This document shows positions 18,701 through 25,296 of a stretch of 46,654 bases of DNA, piece by piece (positions within the stretch are counted from its first letter, which is position 1; each line of letters opens with the position of its first letter). The stretch comes from Terriglobales bacterium. GTDB lineage: Bacteria; Acidobacteriota; Terriglobia; Terriglobales; Acidobacteriaceae. The DNA lies in the NCBI GenBank assembly GCA_035457425.1, contig DATIBR010000131.1, positions 1 to 46,654 of the forward strand. Reading direction: 5' to 3'. The position numbers were made by a program, and so were the translations under genes. The notes below the pieces were generated by a model. It searched no databases and had not been told where the DNA came from. It saw nothing but the letters and a program-made list of their open reading frames with translations.

Positions 18701-19274
18701 CGCCGGGAACCTGCTGGGCGGAGAGCAGAGCGGGCACATCGACGCCGTCGGCTTCGAGCTCTACACCTCGATGCTGGAGCGCACCATCCGCGAGCTGAAG
18801 GGCGAGGTGAGCGAGGAAGCGGCCGAGACGCAGCTGAACCTCGGCCTCAACATCCGCATCCCGCCGGAGTACATCGCGGAGGAGAACCAGCGGCTGCGGA
18901 TGTACAAGCGCGTGGCGGCGGTCGAGACCGCGCAGCAGCTCGGCGACGTGCGCGACGAGCTCGCCGACCGCTACGGCGAGATGCCGGCCGCGGTCCGCAA
19001 CCTGCTAGCCTACGCCGAGCTGAAGCTCGCGGCCGAGCGCGTGGGCGTGGCCGGCATCGACCGCCGGCGCGACGTCGTGAACGTGAAGTTCACCGAGAAG
19101 GCGAACATCGACGCCGACAAGCTCGCGCACTTCGTGGCGCAGGAGCGCGGCGCGCAGTTCACGCCGGCAGGGATCCTGAAATTCCAGCTCAAATCGACGC
19201 GGCCCGAAGATGTGCTCACGCGGCTGAAAGAGTTGCTGAGCGACCTGGCTGCGGAAGAAGTCAGGGTCGCCTGA
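15744..19274 (+). CDS. mfd: transcription-repair coupling factor Mfd
   Basis: 1176 residues, full length. Mfd displaces RNA polymerase stalled at DNA lesions and recruits UvrA. The N-terminal UvrB-like module (about 30-330) is followed by the RNA-polymerase-interaction domain (about 505-570: GDYVVHVEHGIGQYVGLREI). The RecG-like helicase motor has Walker A GDVGYGKTE at 660-668 and the DEEQ box with RFG at 761-767. Also seen are the SATPIPRTLHMA motif, the TRG region (LRGRVGRSNRRAYAYLLVP) and the C-terminal D7 TRCF domain (about 1010-1150). A -10-like TAGAAT at 15726-15731, 12 nt before the ATG, supports this start. It is directly followed by the inverted-repeat-bounded IVP gene. Confidence 0.97.
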   Translation: MVQPFVRELFVDVEKSDALKRAIPPLKGRAGRIRVAGLTPTAKALHLPLLRRAGQKPLLVVVRNNKAAEALLPVVRAFCELTGAAEPEAAIALPAYDVLPFENQSPHPEIQEERAATLWKIATGAAEIVLAPLESALMRMRPAEAYAALARTLRKGESVDSDLLVEHLNLVGYVKVDVVEMPGQYAVRGGILDVYSPEMDRPVRAEFFGDELESLRKFDPASQRSQNPLDEAVLLPLTETAVSEATLAAIHARLSGGRITGAQATVEEAVVATGVSVFPGWELYAPVAGAPATLLDLLPEAVVFVDEPSEVTAEIDVFWEKLERAHEQSGVGNLVKPEELFLSAEEWQAALAQRAGGALEHLGIETGDTETITLQSQPTPRFHGAVPALVEEVQRLTADGRRVLFCAGSTGEMERLADIFTEYNVPFRMGMRTGTAGGETFLDEAAYFTEDVFATVLVRAYVPDGVQLPEAKLTVFGSRDLFDESEAAAARPLKQKSKTAAFMSDFRDLAVGDYVVHVEHGIGQYVGLREIDQEGAKAEFMVLEYAEGAKLYVPLTRLDLIQKYRSAEGAKPALSRLGTAAWQKTKARVKKAMKDMADELLKLYAARKTAQGHAFPADTEWQKEFEDAFEFAETEDQDLAIADIKRDMQSPQPMDRLLCGDVGYGKTEVAMRAAFKAVSDGKQVAVLAPTTILAFQHYETFQDRFKQFPLTVEMISRFRSPKQQKEIVERVAQGKVDVLIGTHRLLSKDIVFQDLGLLIVDEEQRFGVRHKERLKQMRKEVDVLTMSATPIPRTLHMAVVGLRDMSVIETPPRDRIAIQTVVAAFDEKLIKNAIEQELDRGGQVYFVHNRVDSIYEIAEKIRELAPKARILVGHGQMSEHELEKVMYAFVRHQADVLIATTIIENGLDIPLCNTILINRADRHGLSELYQLRGRVGRSNRRAYAYLLVPPEQELTAIARRRLAALKEFSDLGAGFKIAALDLELRGAGNLLGGEQSGHIDAVGFELYTSMLERTIRELKGEVSEEAAETQLNLGLNIRIPPEYIAEENQRLRMYKRVAAVETAQQLGDVRDELADRYGEMPAAVRNLLAYAELKLAAERVGVAGIDRRRDVVNVKFTEKANIDADKLAHFVAQERGAQFTPAGILKFQLKSTRPEDVLTRLKELLSDLAAEEVRVA

Positions 19275-19304
19275 TTGCCGATTGCCAATCGCCGATTGCC
19301 GATT
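19274..19304 (+). repeat. left 31-bp inverted repeat of the IVP cassette
   Basis: Begins on the last base of the mfd stop codon. It is built from ATTGCCG/CAATCG units and is the inverse of 19687-19717 at 29 of 31 positions; the differences are T/C at positions 10 and 31. Confidence 0.85.
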
Positions 19305-19335
19305 GGGTGGGCCCCAGGACTAGAATGGCCGCGCC

Positions 19336-19719
19336 ATGGATCCAGCCGAGTTGAAGCAAAGAACCAGGAAGTTTGCCGTGCGGGTGTTCAAGATGGCCGA
19401 TGCGCTTCCGCGCTCCGCCGCATCGCAGGTGATTGCTCGACAAGTGCTCCGATCGAGCAGTTCGGTGGCCGCGAACTATCGCTCGGCATGTCGCGCGCGT
19501 TCGCACGCAGAGTTCATCGCGCGCCTCGGCGTCGCCGAAGACGAAGCCGATGAGACCGTATTCTGGCTGGAGATGATCATTGAGGCCGGATTGCTGCCTG
19601 CGGCCAAGCTCGTCAAGCTGATGGACGAAGCTCGCCAACTCACGGCCATTCTGGTCGCATCTCGTAAGACTTCCAAGCGCCGTGAAGATCGGCAATCGGC
19701 GATTGGCGATCGGCAATGA
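19336..19719 (+). CDS. four-helix-bundle protein (23S rRNA intervening-sequence protein family)
   Basis: 127 residues. The fold signature is clear: an N-terminal helix (ELKQRTRKFAVRVFKMADALP), the conserved QVIARQVLRSSSSVAANYRSACRARSHAEFIARLGVAEDEADETVFWLEMI segment, and a last helix (LVKLMDEARQLTAILVASRKT). Relatives are encoded in intervening sequences of 23S rRNA genes and at many loci between ordinary genes. Their biochemical role is unsettled. A -10-like TAGAAT (19321-19326) lies 9 nt before the ATG. The last ten codons (EDRQSAIGDRQ) are encoded by the right inverted repeat. The stop overlaps the galU start by 4 bp (ATGA). Composition is less GC-rich than mfd and galU, consistent with insertion. 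Confidence 0.9.
   Translation: MDPAELKQRTRKFAVRVFKMADALPRSAASQVIARQVLRSSSSVAANYRSACRARSHAEFIARLGVAEDEADETVFWLEMIIEAGLLPAAKLVKLMDEARQLTAILVASRKTSKRREDRQSAIGDRQ
19687..19717 (-). repeat. right 31-bp inverted repeat of the IVP cassette
   Basis: Inverse copy of 19274-19304 with 29 of 31 bases matching. It encodes the C-terminus of the four-helix-bundle protein and supplies the first two bases of the galU ATG, so the repeat ends inside the start codon of the next gene. Confidence 0.85.
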
Positions 19720-20594
19720 AGAAGATTCGCAAGGCGGTGTTTCCGGCGGCCGGTCTGGGCACGCGCTTTCTCCCCGCGACGAAAGCGCAGCCGAAAGAGA
19801 TGCTGCCGCTGGTCGACAAGCCCATCATCCAGTACGGCGTGGAAGAAGCGCTGGCGGCGGGCTGCGACCAGATCATCATCGTCACCGGGCGCGGCAAGTC
19901 GGCCATCGAAGACCACTTCGACGTCAGCTACGAGCTGGAGAAGATGCTGGAGGAGCGCGGCAAGCACGACCTGCTGACCATCGTGCGGCAGATCAGCGAC
20001 ATGATCCACGTCGCGTACGTGCGCCAGAAGGAAGCCATGGGGCTCGGCCACGCGGTGCTGATGGCGCGCGAACTGGTGGGCGACGAGCCCTTCGCCGTGC
20101 TGCTCGCCGACGACGTGATCGACGCGCGCACGCCCTGCCTCAAGCAGATGGCCGAGGTCTACGAGCAGACCGGCTCGGCCGTCATCGCGACACAGCAGGT
20201 GGATGGGCCGGGCATCTCGGCGTACGGCGTGCTCGACGCGCAACCGGTGCCGGGGAAGTTCGGCGGGCGGCTGTACGAGATCAGGGACCTGGTCGAGAAA
20301 CCCAAGCCGCAGGATGCGCCGTCGAACCTGGCCGTCATCGGGCGGTACATCCTGACGCCCGACGTCTTCGAATATCTCGAGAAGACGCCGCTGGGCGCCG
20401 GCGGCGAGCTGCAGCTCACCGACGGCCTGCGTGGGCTGGCGAAAAAGGGGAAGCTGCTGGGCTATCGCTTCGAGGGCGTGCGGCACGATACCGGCGACAA
20501 GCTCGGCTTCCTGAAAGCGACGGTGGAGTTCGCGCTCAAGCGGCCGGACCTGGGTGACGGGCTGCGGGAGTACCTGAAGAACCTCAAGCTGTAA
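19716..20594 (+). CDS. galU: UTP--glucose-1-phosphate uridylyltransferase
   Basis: 292 residues, the standard GalU length. It makes UDP-glucose from UTP and glucose-1-phosphate for surface polysaccharides, trehalose and galactose metabolism. The nucleotide-binding signature AAGLGTRFLPATKAQPKEMLPLVDKPIIQY is at 11-40, the substrate region GLGHAVLMAREL at about 108-119, and the metal-binding ADD at 125-127 (LLADDVIDA). Further conserved parts are LVEKPKPQDAPSNLAVIGRYILTPDVFEYL and GGELQLTDGL. The start overlaps the upstream stop by 4 bp within the right inverted repeat, so translation is probably coupled to the IVP gene. A better Shine-Dalgarno sequence is absent. Confidence 0.97.
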   Translation: MKKIRKAVFPAAGLGTRFLPATKAQPKEMLPLVDKPIIQYGVEEALAAGCDQIIIVTGRGKSAIEDHFDVSYELEKMLEERGKHDLLTIVRQISDMIHVAYVRQKEAMGLGHAVLMARELVGDEPFAVLLADDVIDARTPCLKQMAEVYEQTGSAVIATQQVDGPGISAYGVLDAQPVPGKFGGRLYEIRDLVEKPKPQDAPSNLAVIGRYILTPDVFEYLEKTPLGAGGELQLTDGLRGLAKKGKLLGYRFEGVRHDTGDKLGFLKATVEFALKRPDLGDGLREYLKNLKL

Positions 20595-20637
20595 CGCCCT
20601 GAACCGTTCATCGTGGTCTCACGATTGTTCATGCCGG

Positions 20638-21123
20638 CTATCGGACCGCGGGGCTCATGATCCAATCGTGCATCCAGTCGGTGGGGTAGCCGGCGCGGCG
20701 GAGGTCGGTGGCGAGCTGCGCCCAGTGGCGCATGCCGTGCGTCAGCGCCTGCCCCAGCATCTTGCGCTTGCTGACCTGGCCGGCGGGACCGAAGGGCGCC
20801 TGTTCCGCGAGTTCCTTCTCGCCCGCTTGCGCGATGAAGTCACGCATCTTCTTGCGCGCGGCTTCGCCGATGGCGAAGACCTCGTCCACGGTCGACTGCG
20901 GCAGCTGCTCGAGATCCGGGCGCGGCTCGCCCAGCGCCGCGCAGCCGAAGATAAGCTCGGCGATGAAGATGTGCGCGACCAGTTCGCGCACGTTCTTCGC
21001 GCCGCGGACATCGGTGGCGAGCTCGAACGCCGCGGGGTTCTTCTGGAAGTATTCCTTCCAGCGGCGCGACTCGGCGTCGGTGTAGTCGAGCAGCTCGCGG
21101 AAGCTGAGGCCGGGCTCGCTCAT
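20638..21123 (-). CDS. DinB-like protein downstream of purE
   Basis: 161 residues, one four-helix DinB/YfiT-type bundle. The likely metal ligands are His52 (ELVAHIFIAELIF), His129 and His132 (GQALTHGMRHWAQLATDLRRAGYP), the usual three-histidine arrangement. Members of this superfamily include bacillithiol- or mycothiol-dependent S-transferases and hydrolases, but most are uncharacterised. It overlaps the purE stop by 4 bp (ATGA) and is therefore translationally coupled to it. This is not the DNA polymerase IV also called DinB. Confidence 0.82.
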   Translation of the reverse strand: MSEPGLSFRELLDYTDAESRRWKEYFQKNPAAFELATDVRGAKNVRELVAHIFIAELIFGCAALGEPRPDLEQLPQSTVDEVFAIGEAARKKMRDFIAQAGEKELAEQAPFGPAGQVSKRKMLGQALTHGMRHWAQLATDLRRAGYPTDWMHDWIMSPAVR

Positions 21124-21626
21124 TTTCCGCGCGCGGCCTTGAGCTTGGCGGATTTCTCCTCCACGCCCTTGGCCAGCTTCTCCTTGTGCGCCTTCATCTT
21201 CTCGGCGATGGCCTGGTCGCCGAGCGCGATGATCTGCGCGGCCAGGATGCCGGCGTTGGTGGCGCCCGCCTTGCCGATGGCGACGGTCGCGACCGGGATG
21301 CCGGCGGGCATCTGCACGGTCGAGAGCAGCGAATCGAGGCCGTTCAGGACGCTCGGGATAGGCACGCCGATGACCGGCAGGGTGCTCTCGGCGGCGATGA
21401 CGCCGGCGAGGTGGGCGGCGCCGCCCGCGCCCGCGATGATGACCTTGATGCCGCGGCCGGCGGCCGAGCGCGCGAAGTCGCCCGTCTTGCGCGGCGCGCG
21501 GTGCGCCGAGGTCACGTCGATCTCGTACGCGATGCCGAAGCCCTCGAGGGCCTTGGCGGCCTCGTTCATGATCTCCAGGTCGGAGTCGCTGCCCATCACA
21601 ATCGCTACTTGCGGCTTATCTGACAT
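21120..21626 (-). CDS. purE: N5-carboxyaminoimidazole ribonucleotide mutase
   Basis: 168 residues. Class I PurE moves the carboxyl group from N5-CAIR to CAIR in de novo purine synthesis. The active-site loops MGSDSDLEIM (11-20) and TSAHRAPRKT (about 39-48) are intact, as is AGAGGAAHLAGVIAAESTLPVIGVP. The typical VQMPAGIPVATVAIGKAGATNAGILAAQII segment follows. A lysine-rich C-terminal tail (KMKAHKEKLAKGVEEKSAKLKAARGK) is normal for the family. GAGAGGAA precedes the ATG. The usual partner purK is not adjacent; purD lies upstream in the same direction. Confidence 0.96.
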   Translation of the reverse strand: MSDKPQVAIVMGSDSDLEIMNEAAKALEGFGIAYEIDVTSAHRAPRKTGDFARSAAGRGIKVIIAGAGGAAHLAGVIAAESTLPVIGVPIPSVLNGLDSLLSTVQMPAGIPVATVAIGKAGATNAGILAAQIIALGDQAIAEKMKAHKEKLAKGVEEKSAKLKAARGK

Positions 21627-21648
21627 TCGTTCCTCTCTCTAGTTTTTC

Positions 21649-21722
21649 TTCAACGCCGAGGCGCGGAGTTCGCCGAGGCCTTTCTTCCTTATCCTCGGCG
21701 CGCTTTGCGCTTCTGCGTTGAA
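21649..21722. repeat. imperfect palindromic repeat between purD and purE (AACGC..GAGG family)
   Basis: The outer arms TTCAACGC (21649-21656) and GCGTTGAA (21715-21722) pair, as do the inner arms CGCCGAGG (21671-21678) and CCTCGGCG (21693-21700). It ends directly at the purD stop codon. The unit resembles the CACGGAG-type palindrome at 38801. Confidence 0.7.
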
Positions 21723-23009
21723 TCATTTCTTCGCGGCCGGTTGCAACATTCGCGCCGCAATGTCTTTTCGATAATGCATGCCGTCGAACTTGATGAGCGC
21801 GGAGGCTTCGTAGGCCCGCGCGACGGCCTGCTCGAGCGAGGCGCCGCGCGCGGTGACGCCCAGGACGCGTCCGCCGGCGGTGACCACGTCGCCGGCAGCG
21901 TTCCTCGCGGTCCCGGCGTGGAAGACCATGGCGCCTGCGACCTGAGCGGCGGCGTCGAGCCCGGTGATGACCTTGCCCTTGGCGAAGTCGCCGGGGTATC
22001 CGCCGGAGGCGAGCACGACGCAGCAGGTCGCGTCCGGCGACCACTTGAAGTCGCCGTCGGAGACGCGGCCGTCGACCGAGGCCTCGAAGGCGTCGACGAG
22101 ATCGGACTCCAGCCGCATCAGGATGGGCTGCGTCTCGGGGTCGCCGAAGCGGCAATTGAACTCCAGCACCATCGGGCCGCGCGGCGTCATCATCAGGCCG
22201 CAATAAAGGATGCCGCGATACTCCGCGCCTTCCGCCTTCATGCCGCTGACCACCGGTTGCGCGACGTGGTGGATGAGCCAGTCGCGCATCGCGGGCTCGA
22301 GCAGGGAATCGGTGGAGTAGGCGCCCATGCCGCCGGTGTTGGGGCCGGTATCGCCGTCGCCGACGCGCTTGTGGTCCTGCGCGGCGACCAGCGGCGCCAC
22401 GCGCTCGCCGTCGCTCATCACCAGGAAGGAAAGCTCCTCGCCCTCGAGAAACTCTTCCAGCACGACGCGCGCGCCGGCGGCGCCGAGCAGCTTTCCGGAG
22501 AGCATCTCGCGCGCGGTGGCGGCGGCCTCGTCCTTGGTCTGCGCGATGACCACGCCCTTGCCGGCCGCCAGGCCGTCGGCCTTCACCACGATGGGCGCGG
22601 AGAAGTGCGCCAGCGCGTCCTTCAGCTCCTTCTCGTCCGGGATGACCGCGTAGTGGGCGGTCGGGATGTTGTGCCGCCGCATGAACTCCTTGGCGAAGCT
22701 CTTCGACGATTCGAGCTGCGCGGCGGCGCGCGTGGGTCCAAAGATGCGCAAGCCGCGCGCGAGGAAGGCGTCGACCACGCCGGCGGTCAGCGGCACCTCC
22801 GGGCCGACCACGGTGAGGTCCGGCTGGAGCTGCTGCGCGAGCGCCAGCGCCGCGTCCACGCTCGCCACGTCGAGCGGCACGCATTCGGCGTCCTGCGCGA
22901 TGCCGGCGTTGCCGGGCGCGCACCATACCTGCTCGACGCGCGGAGACTTGCGGATCGCCCACGCCAGCGCGTGTTCGCGGCCGCCTCCGCCGATGACCAG
23001 CACCTTCAC
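21723..23009 (-). CDS. purD: phosphoribosylamine--glycine ligase
   Basis: 428 residues from a GTG start with GAGGGA 5 nt upstream. The open frame runs on to 23081, but the extra residues (GPGSPQPKSRAERGNS) are not part of the family. PurD (GAR synthetase) joins 5-phosphoribosylamine and glycine in purine synthesis. Seen: the N-domain loop VLVIGGGGREHALAWAI, the GPE motif VVGPEVPL, the ATP-grasp domain (about 105-330, with KADGLAAGKGVVIAQT and VVLEEFLEGEELSFL), and the metal/ATP site LEFNCRFGDPETQPIL. It is followed by purE after a 96-bp spacer containing a palindromic repeat. Confidence 0.97.
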   Translation of the reverse strand: MKVLVIGGGGREHALAWAIRKSPRVEQVWCAPGNAGIAQDAECVPLDVASVDAALALAQQLQPDLTVVGPEVPLTAGVVDAFLARGLRIFGPTRAAAQLESSKSFAKEFMRRHNIPTAHYAVIPDEKELKDALAHFSAPIVVKADGLAAGKGVVIAQTKDEAAATAREMLSGKLLGAAGARVVLEEFLEGEELSFLVMSDGERVAPLVAAQDHKRVGDGDTGPNTGGMGAYSTDSLLEPAMRDWLIHHVAQPVVSGMKAEGAEYRGILYCGLMMTPRGPMVLEFNCRFGDPETQPILMRLESDLVDAFEASVDGRVSDGDFKWSPDATCCVVLASGGYPGDFAKGKVITGLDAAAQVAGAMVFHAGTARNAAGDVVTAGGRVLGVTARGASLEQAVARAYEASALIKFDGMHYRKDIAARMLQPAAKK

Positions 23010-23127
23010 TGAGTTCCCTCGCTCCGCCCGGGACTTCGGCTGCGGGCTCCCGGGCCCCATGCCCGCAAGACGCCTCAACATGGAAGCGACTAGGCTATTG
23101 GGCGGCGCGCCGGAGTGTCAATCGCCG

Positions 23128-23156
23128 TTAACCGTGCTTAAGGTGGGGGCTATAAT
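23128..23156 (+). promoter_or_regulatory. promoter of the MntR-type repressor gene
   Basis: TTAACC (23128-23133), a 17-bp spacer and a perfect TATAAT (23151-23156). Transcription should begin near 23163, only about three bases before the GTG at 23166. With no ribosome-binding site visible, this is a leaderless mRNA candidate. Confidence 0.65.
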
Positions 23157-23165
23157 GCTCGCACC

Positions 23166-23852
23166 GTGCCGCGTATCACCATCTCGAAAGAGGACTACCT
23201 CAAGGCGATCATGGAAGCCGAGAGCGAAGGGCTGAGCGTGATCTCGGCGACGCTGGCGCACTGGCTGAGCGTCTCGCCGCCGGCGGTGACGATGGCGCTG
23301 CGCCGCCTGAAGAAAGACGGCCTGGTCTCGGTGGCGCGCGACGGCCGGGTGCAGCTCACCGCGCAGGGGCGCCGCATCGCGCAAGGGACCATCCGGCGGC
23401 ACCACCTCATCGAGCGCATGCTCTCGGAGATCTTCGGGATGGAGTGGTTCAAGGTGCACGACGAAGCCGAGCGGCTGGAGCACGCCGTCTCGGCGGCCTT
23501 CGAGCAGAAGCTGGCGGAAAAGCTTGGGCCGGGAGGCCTGTGCCCGCACGGCAACCTGACGGTGCCGGAAAGCGCGCCCGCGCGGCGCAAGCGCGGGCTC
23601 ATCCCGCTGGCGGAGGCGGAAGCGGGCCGCACCTACCGCATCGGGAGCGTGTACGAGCGCGACCGCAAGCTGCTGGAGTTCCTGGAGCACCGCAAGCTGC
23701 GGCCGGGCAGCCGGCTGCGCGTGGTGGCCACCAACTACGACCAGACGGTCACGGTGGCGACCGACTCGGGGCAGGTCTCGGTGGGCAAGCCGGTGGCGGA
23801 GAAGGTGTGGGTGGCCGGCCCGGCGGAGAACGGCGCCCGCACGCGCCGCTAG
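23166..23852 (+). CDS. mntR: DtxR/MntR-family metal-dependent transcriptional repressor
   Basis: 228 residues from GTG. The N-terminal winged helix (about 1-65) holds DYLKAIMEAESEGLSVISATLAHWLSVSPPAVTMALRRLKKDGLVS. The dimerisation/metal domain (about 70-140) shows the HHLIERMLSEIFGMEW and VHDEAERLEHAVS motifs with the expected Glu/His ligands and CPHGN. The C-terminal SH3/FeoA-like domain is about residues 150-220. This architecture is the long iron/manganese-sensing repressor. The NRAMP transporter gene begins 60 bp downstream with a dyad operator between, so manganese control is the likely job. Whether Mn or Fe is the physiological corepressor cannot be read directly. Confidence 0.9.
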   Translation: MPRITISKEDYLKAIMEAESEGLSVISATLAHWLSVSPPAVTMALRRLKKDGLVSVARDGRVQLTAQGRRIAQGTIRRHHLIERMLSEIFGMEWFKVHDEAERLEHAVSAAFEQKLAEKLGPGGLCPHGNLTVPESAPARRKRGLIPLAEAEAGRTYRIGSVYERDRKLLEFLEHRKLRPGSRLRVVATNYDQTVTVATDSGQVSVGKPVAEKVWVAGPAENGARTRR

Positions 23853-23868
23853 TTAACTATAGTTTACT
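23851..23868. promoter_or_regulatory. operator-like dyad upstream of mntH
   Basis: AGTTAACTATAGTTTACT is an 18-bp dyad with a perfect 10-bp core (AACTATAGTT) and only one mismatched pair outside it. It begins inside the mntR stop codon in the AT-rich 60-bp gap before mntH. A -10-like TACTAT follows at 23874-23879. Position, size and symmetry fit a DtxR/MntR binding site. Confidence 0.65.
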
Positions 23869-23912
23869 CGTGTTACTATACCCAGCCTAAGCTGCTGCAC
23901 GTTCCCGATCTC

Positions 23913-25262
23913 ATGAGCACACCCGCGGCCCGCATCAACGGATGGCGTTACCCGGCGGCCTCGCCGTCGCTGCCGGAGGTCTACGCCTCCATGCCGATCC
24001 CGAAGGACGCGCGCTTCTGGCGCAAGATGCTCGCGTTCGCGGGCCCGGGGTTCCTGGTGGCGGTCGGCTACATGGACCCGGGCAACTGGGCCACCGACCT
24101 GGCGGCGGGCTCGCGCTACAACTACTCGCTGCTGTTCGTGATCATGCTGTCGAACCTGATGGCGATCCTGCTGCAGAGCCTGTCGGTGAAGCTGGGGGTG
24201 GTGAGCGGGCGCGACCTGGCGCAGGCCTGCCGCGACCACTACTCCAAGCCGGTCTCGTTCGGCCTGTGGGTGCTGTGCGAGGTCGCGATCGCGGCGTGCG
24301 ACCTGGCGGAGGTCATCGGCTCGGCCATCGCGCTGCAGCTGCTGTTCGACATCCCGCTGATCGTGGGCGTGTGCCTGACGGCGCTCGACGTGATGATCAT
24401 CCTGTTCCTGCAGAACAAGGGGTTTCGGTACATCGAGGCGTTCGTGATCGCGCTGACCGCGATCATCGGGACGTGCTTCGCGCTGGAGATCTTCTTCTCG
24501 CGGCCGGAGCTGGCGGGCATCGCGCGCGGCTTCCTGGTGCCGACGCCGGAGATCTTCTCCAACCGCGAGATGCTGTACATCGCCATCGGCATCCTGGGGG
24601 CGACGGTGATGCCGCATAACCTCTACCTGCACTCCGCGGTGGTGCAGACGCGGCAGGTGCTGCCGGACGACGAATCGAAGCGCGAGGCCATCAAGTTCCA
24701 CAACATCGACTCGGCGGTCGCGCTCACCTTCGCGCTGTTCGTGAACGCCGCCATCCTCATCCTGTCCGCGGCGGTCTTCCACCGCGGCGGGCACAACGAG
24801 GTGGCCGAGATCCAGGAGGCCTACCAGTTGCTGACGCCGCTGCTGGGGGTGACGGGCGCGAGCGCGCTGTTCGCCATCGCGCTGCTCGCCTCCGGGCAGA
24901 ACTCCACGCTCACCGGCACGCTCGCCGGCCAGGTGGTGATGGAAGGCTTCCTGAACATCCGGCTGAAGCCGTGGGCACGGCGGCTGATCACGCGCGGCAT
25001 CGCCATCGTGCCGGCGGTGATCGTGACCGCGCTCTACGGGCAGAGCGGCACCGCCAAGCTGCTGATCCTGAGCCAGGTCATCCTGAGCATGCAGCTGAGC
25101 TTCGCGGTCTTCCCGCTGGTGATGTTCACCAGCGACAAGGAGAAGATGGGCCGCTTCGTGAACCCGGCCTGGATCAAGGCGCTGGCGTGGACGGTCGCGG
25201 TGTTCATCGCGTCGCTGAACGTGTGGCTGCTGGCGCAGACGTTCCGCGACTGGATGAGCTAG
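23913..25262 (+). CDS. mntH: NRAMP-family divalent metal (Mn2+) transporter
   Basis: 449 residues, 11-12 membrane helices, proton-coupled uptake of Mn2+ and Fe2+. The metal-site motif DPGN is at 55-58 (GYMDPGNWATDLAAGSRYNYSLL) on the unwound first helix. The second site MPHNLYLHSAVVQTRQ is on helix 6 (about 232-247). The helix-8/9 transport signature GQNSTLTGTLAGQVVMEGFL is present. The hydrophilic N-terminal 35 residues precede helix 1. It is preceded by the mntR gene and the AT-rich dyad. No Shine-Dalgarno sequence is obvious; this ATG was chosen because of its distance from the operator and the first helix. Confidence 0.95.
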   Translation: MSTPAARINGWRYPAASPSLPEVYASMPIPKDARFWRKMLAFAGPGFLVAVGYMDPGNWATDLAAGSRYNYSLLFVIMLSNLMAILLQSLSVKLGVVSGRDLAQACRDHYSKPVSFGLWVLCEVAIAACDLAEVIGSAIALQLLFDIPLIVGVCLTALDVMIILFLQNKGFRYIEAFVIALTAIIGTCFALEIFFSRPELAGIARGFLVPTPEIFSNREMLYIAIGILGATVMPHNLYLHSAVVQTRQVLPDDESKREAIKFHNIDSAVALTFALFVNAAILILSAAVFHRGGHNEVAEIQEAYQLLTPLLGVTGASALFAIALLASGQNSTLTGTLAGQVVMEGFLNIRLKPWARRLITRGIAIVPAVIVTALYGQSGTAKLLILSQVILSMQLSFAVFPLVMFTSDKEKMGRFVNPAWIKALAWTVAVFIASLNVWLLAQTFRDWMS

Positions 25263-25296
25263 GCCGCGCCGCGCGCTCGAGGGCGAGCGCGCCACA

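Noticed and set aside
20638-21123. DNA polymerase IV (also named DinB)
   Set aside because: The 161-residue four-helix sequence has the histidines of the DinB/YfiT metal-binding bundle and none of the Y-family polymerase motifs.
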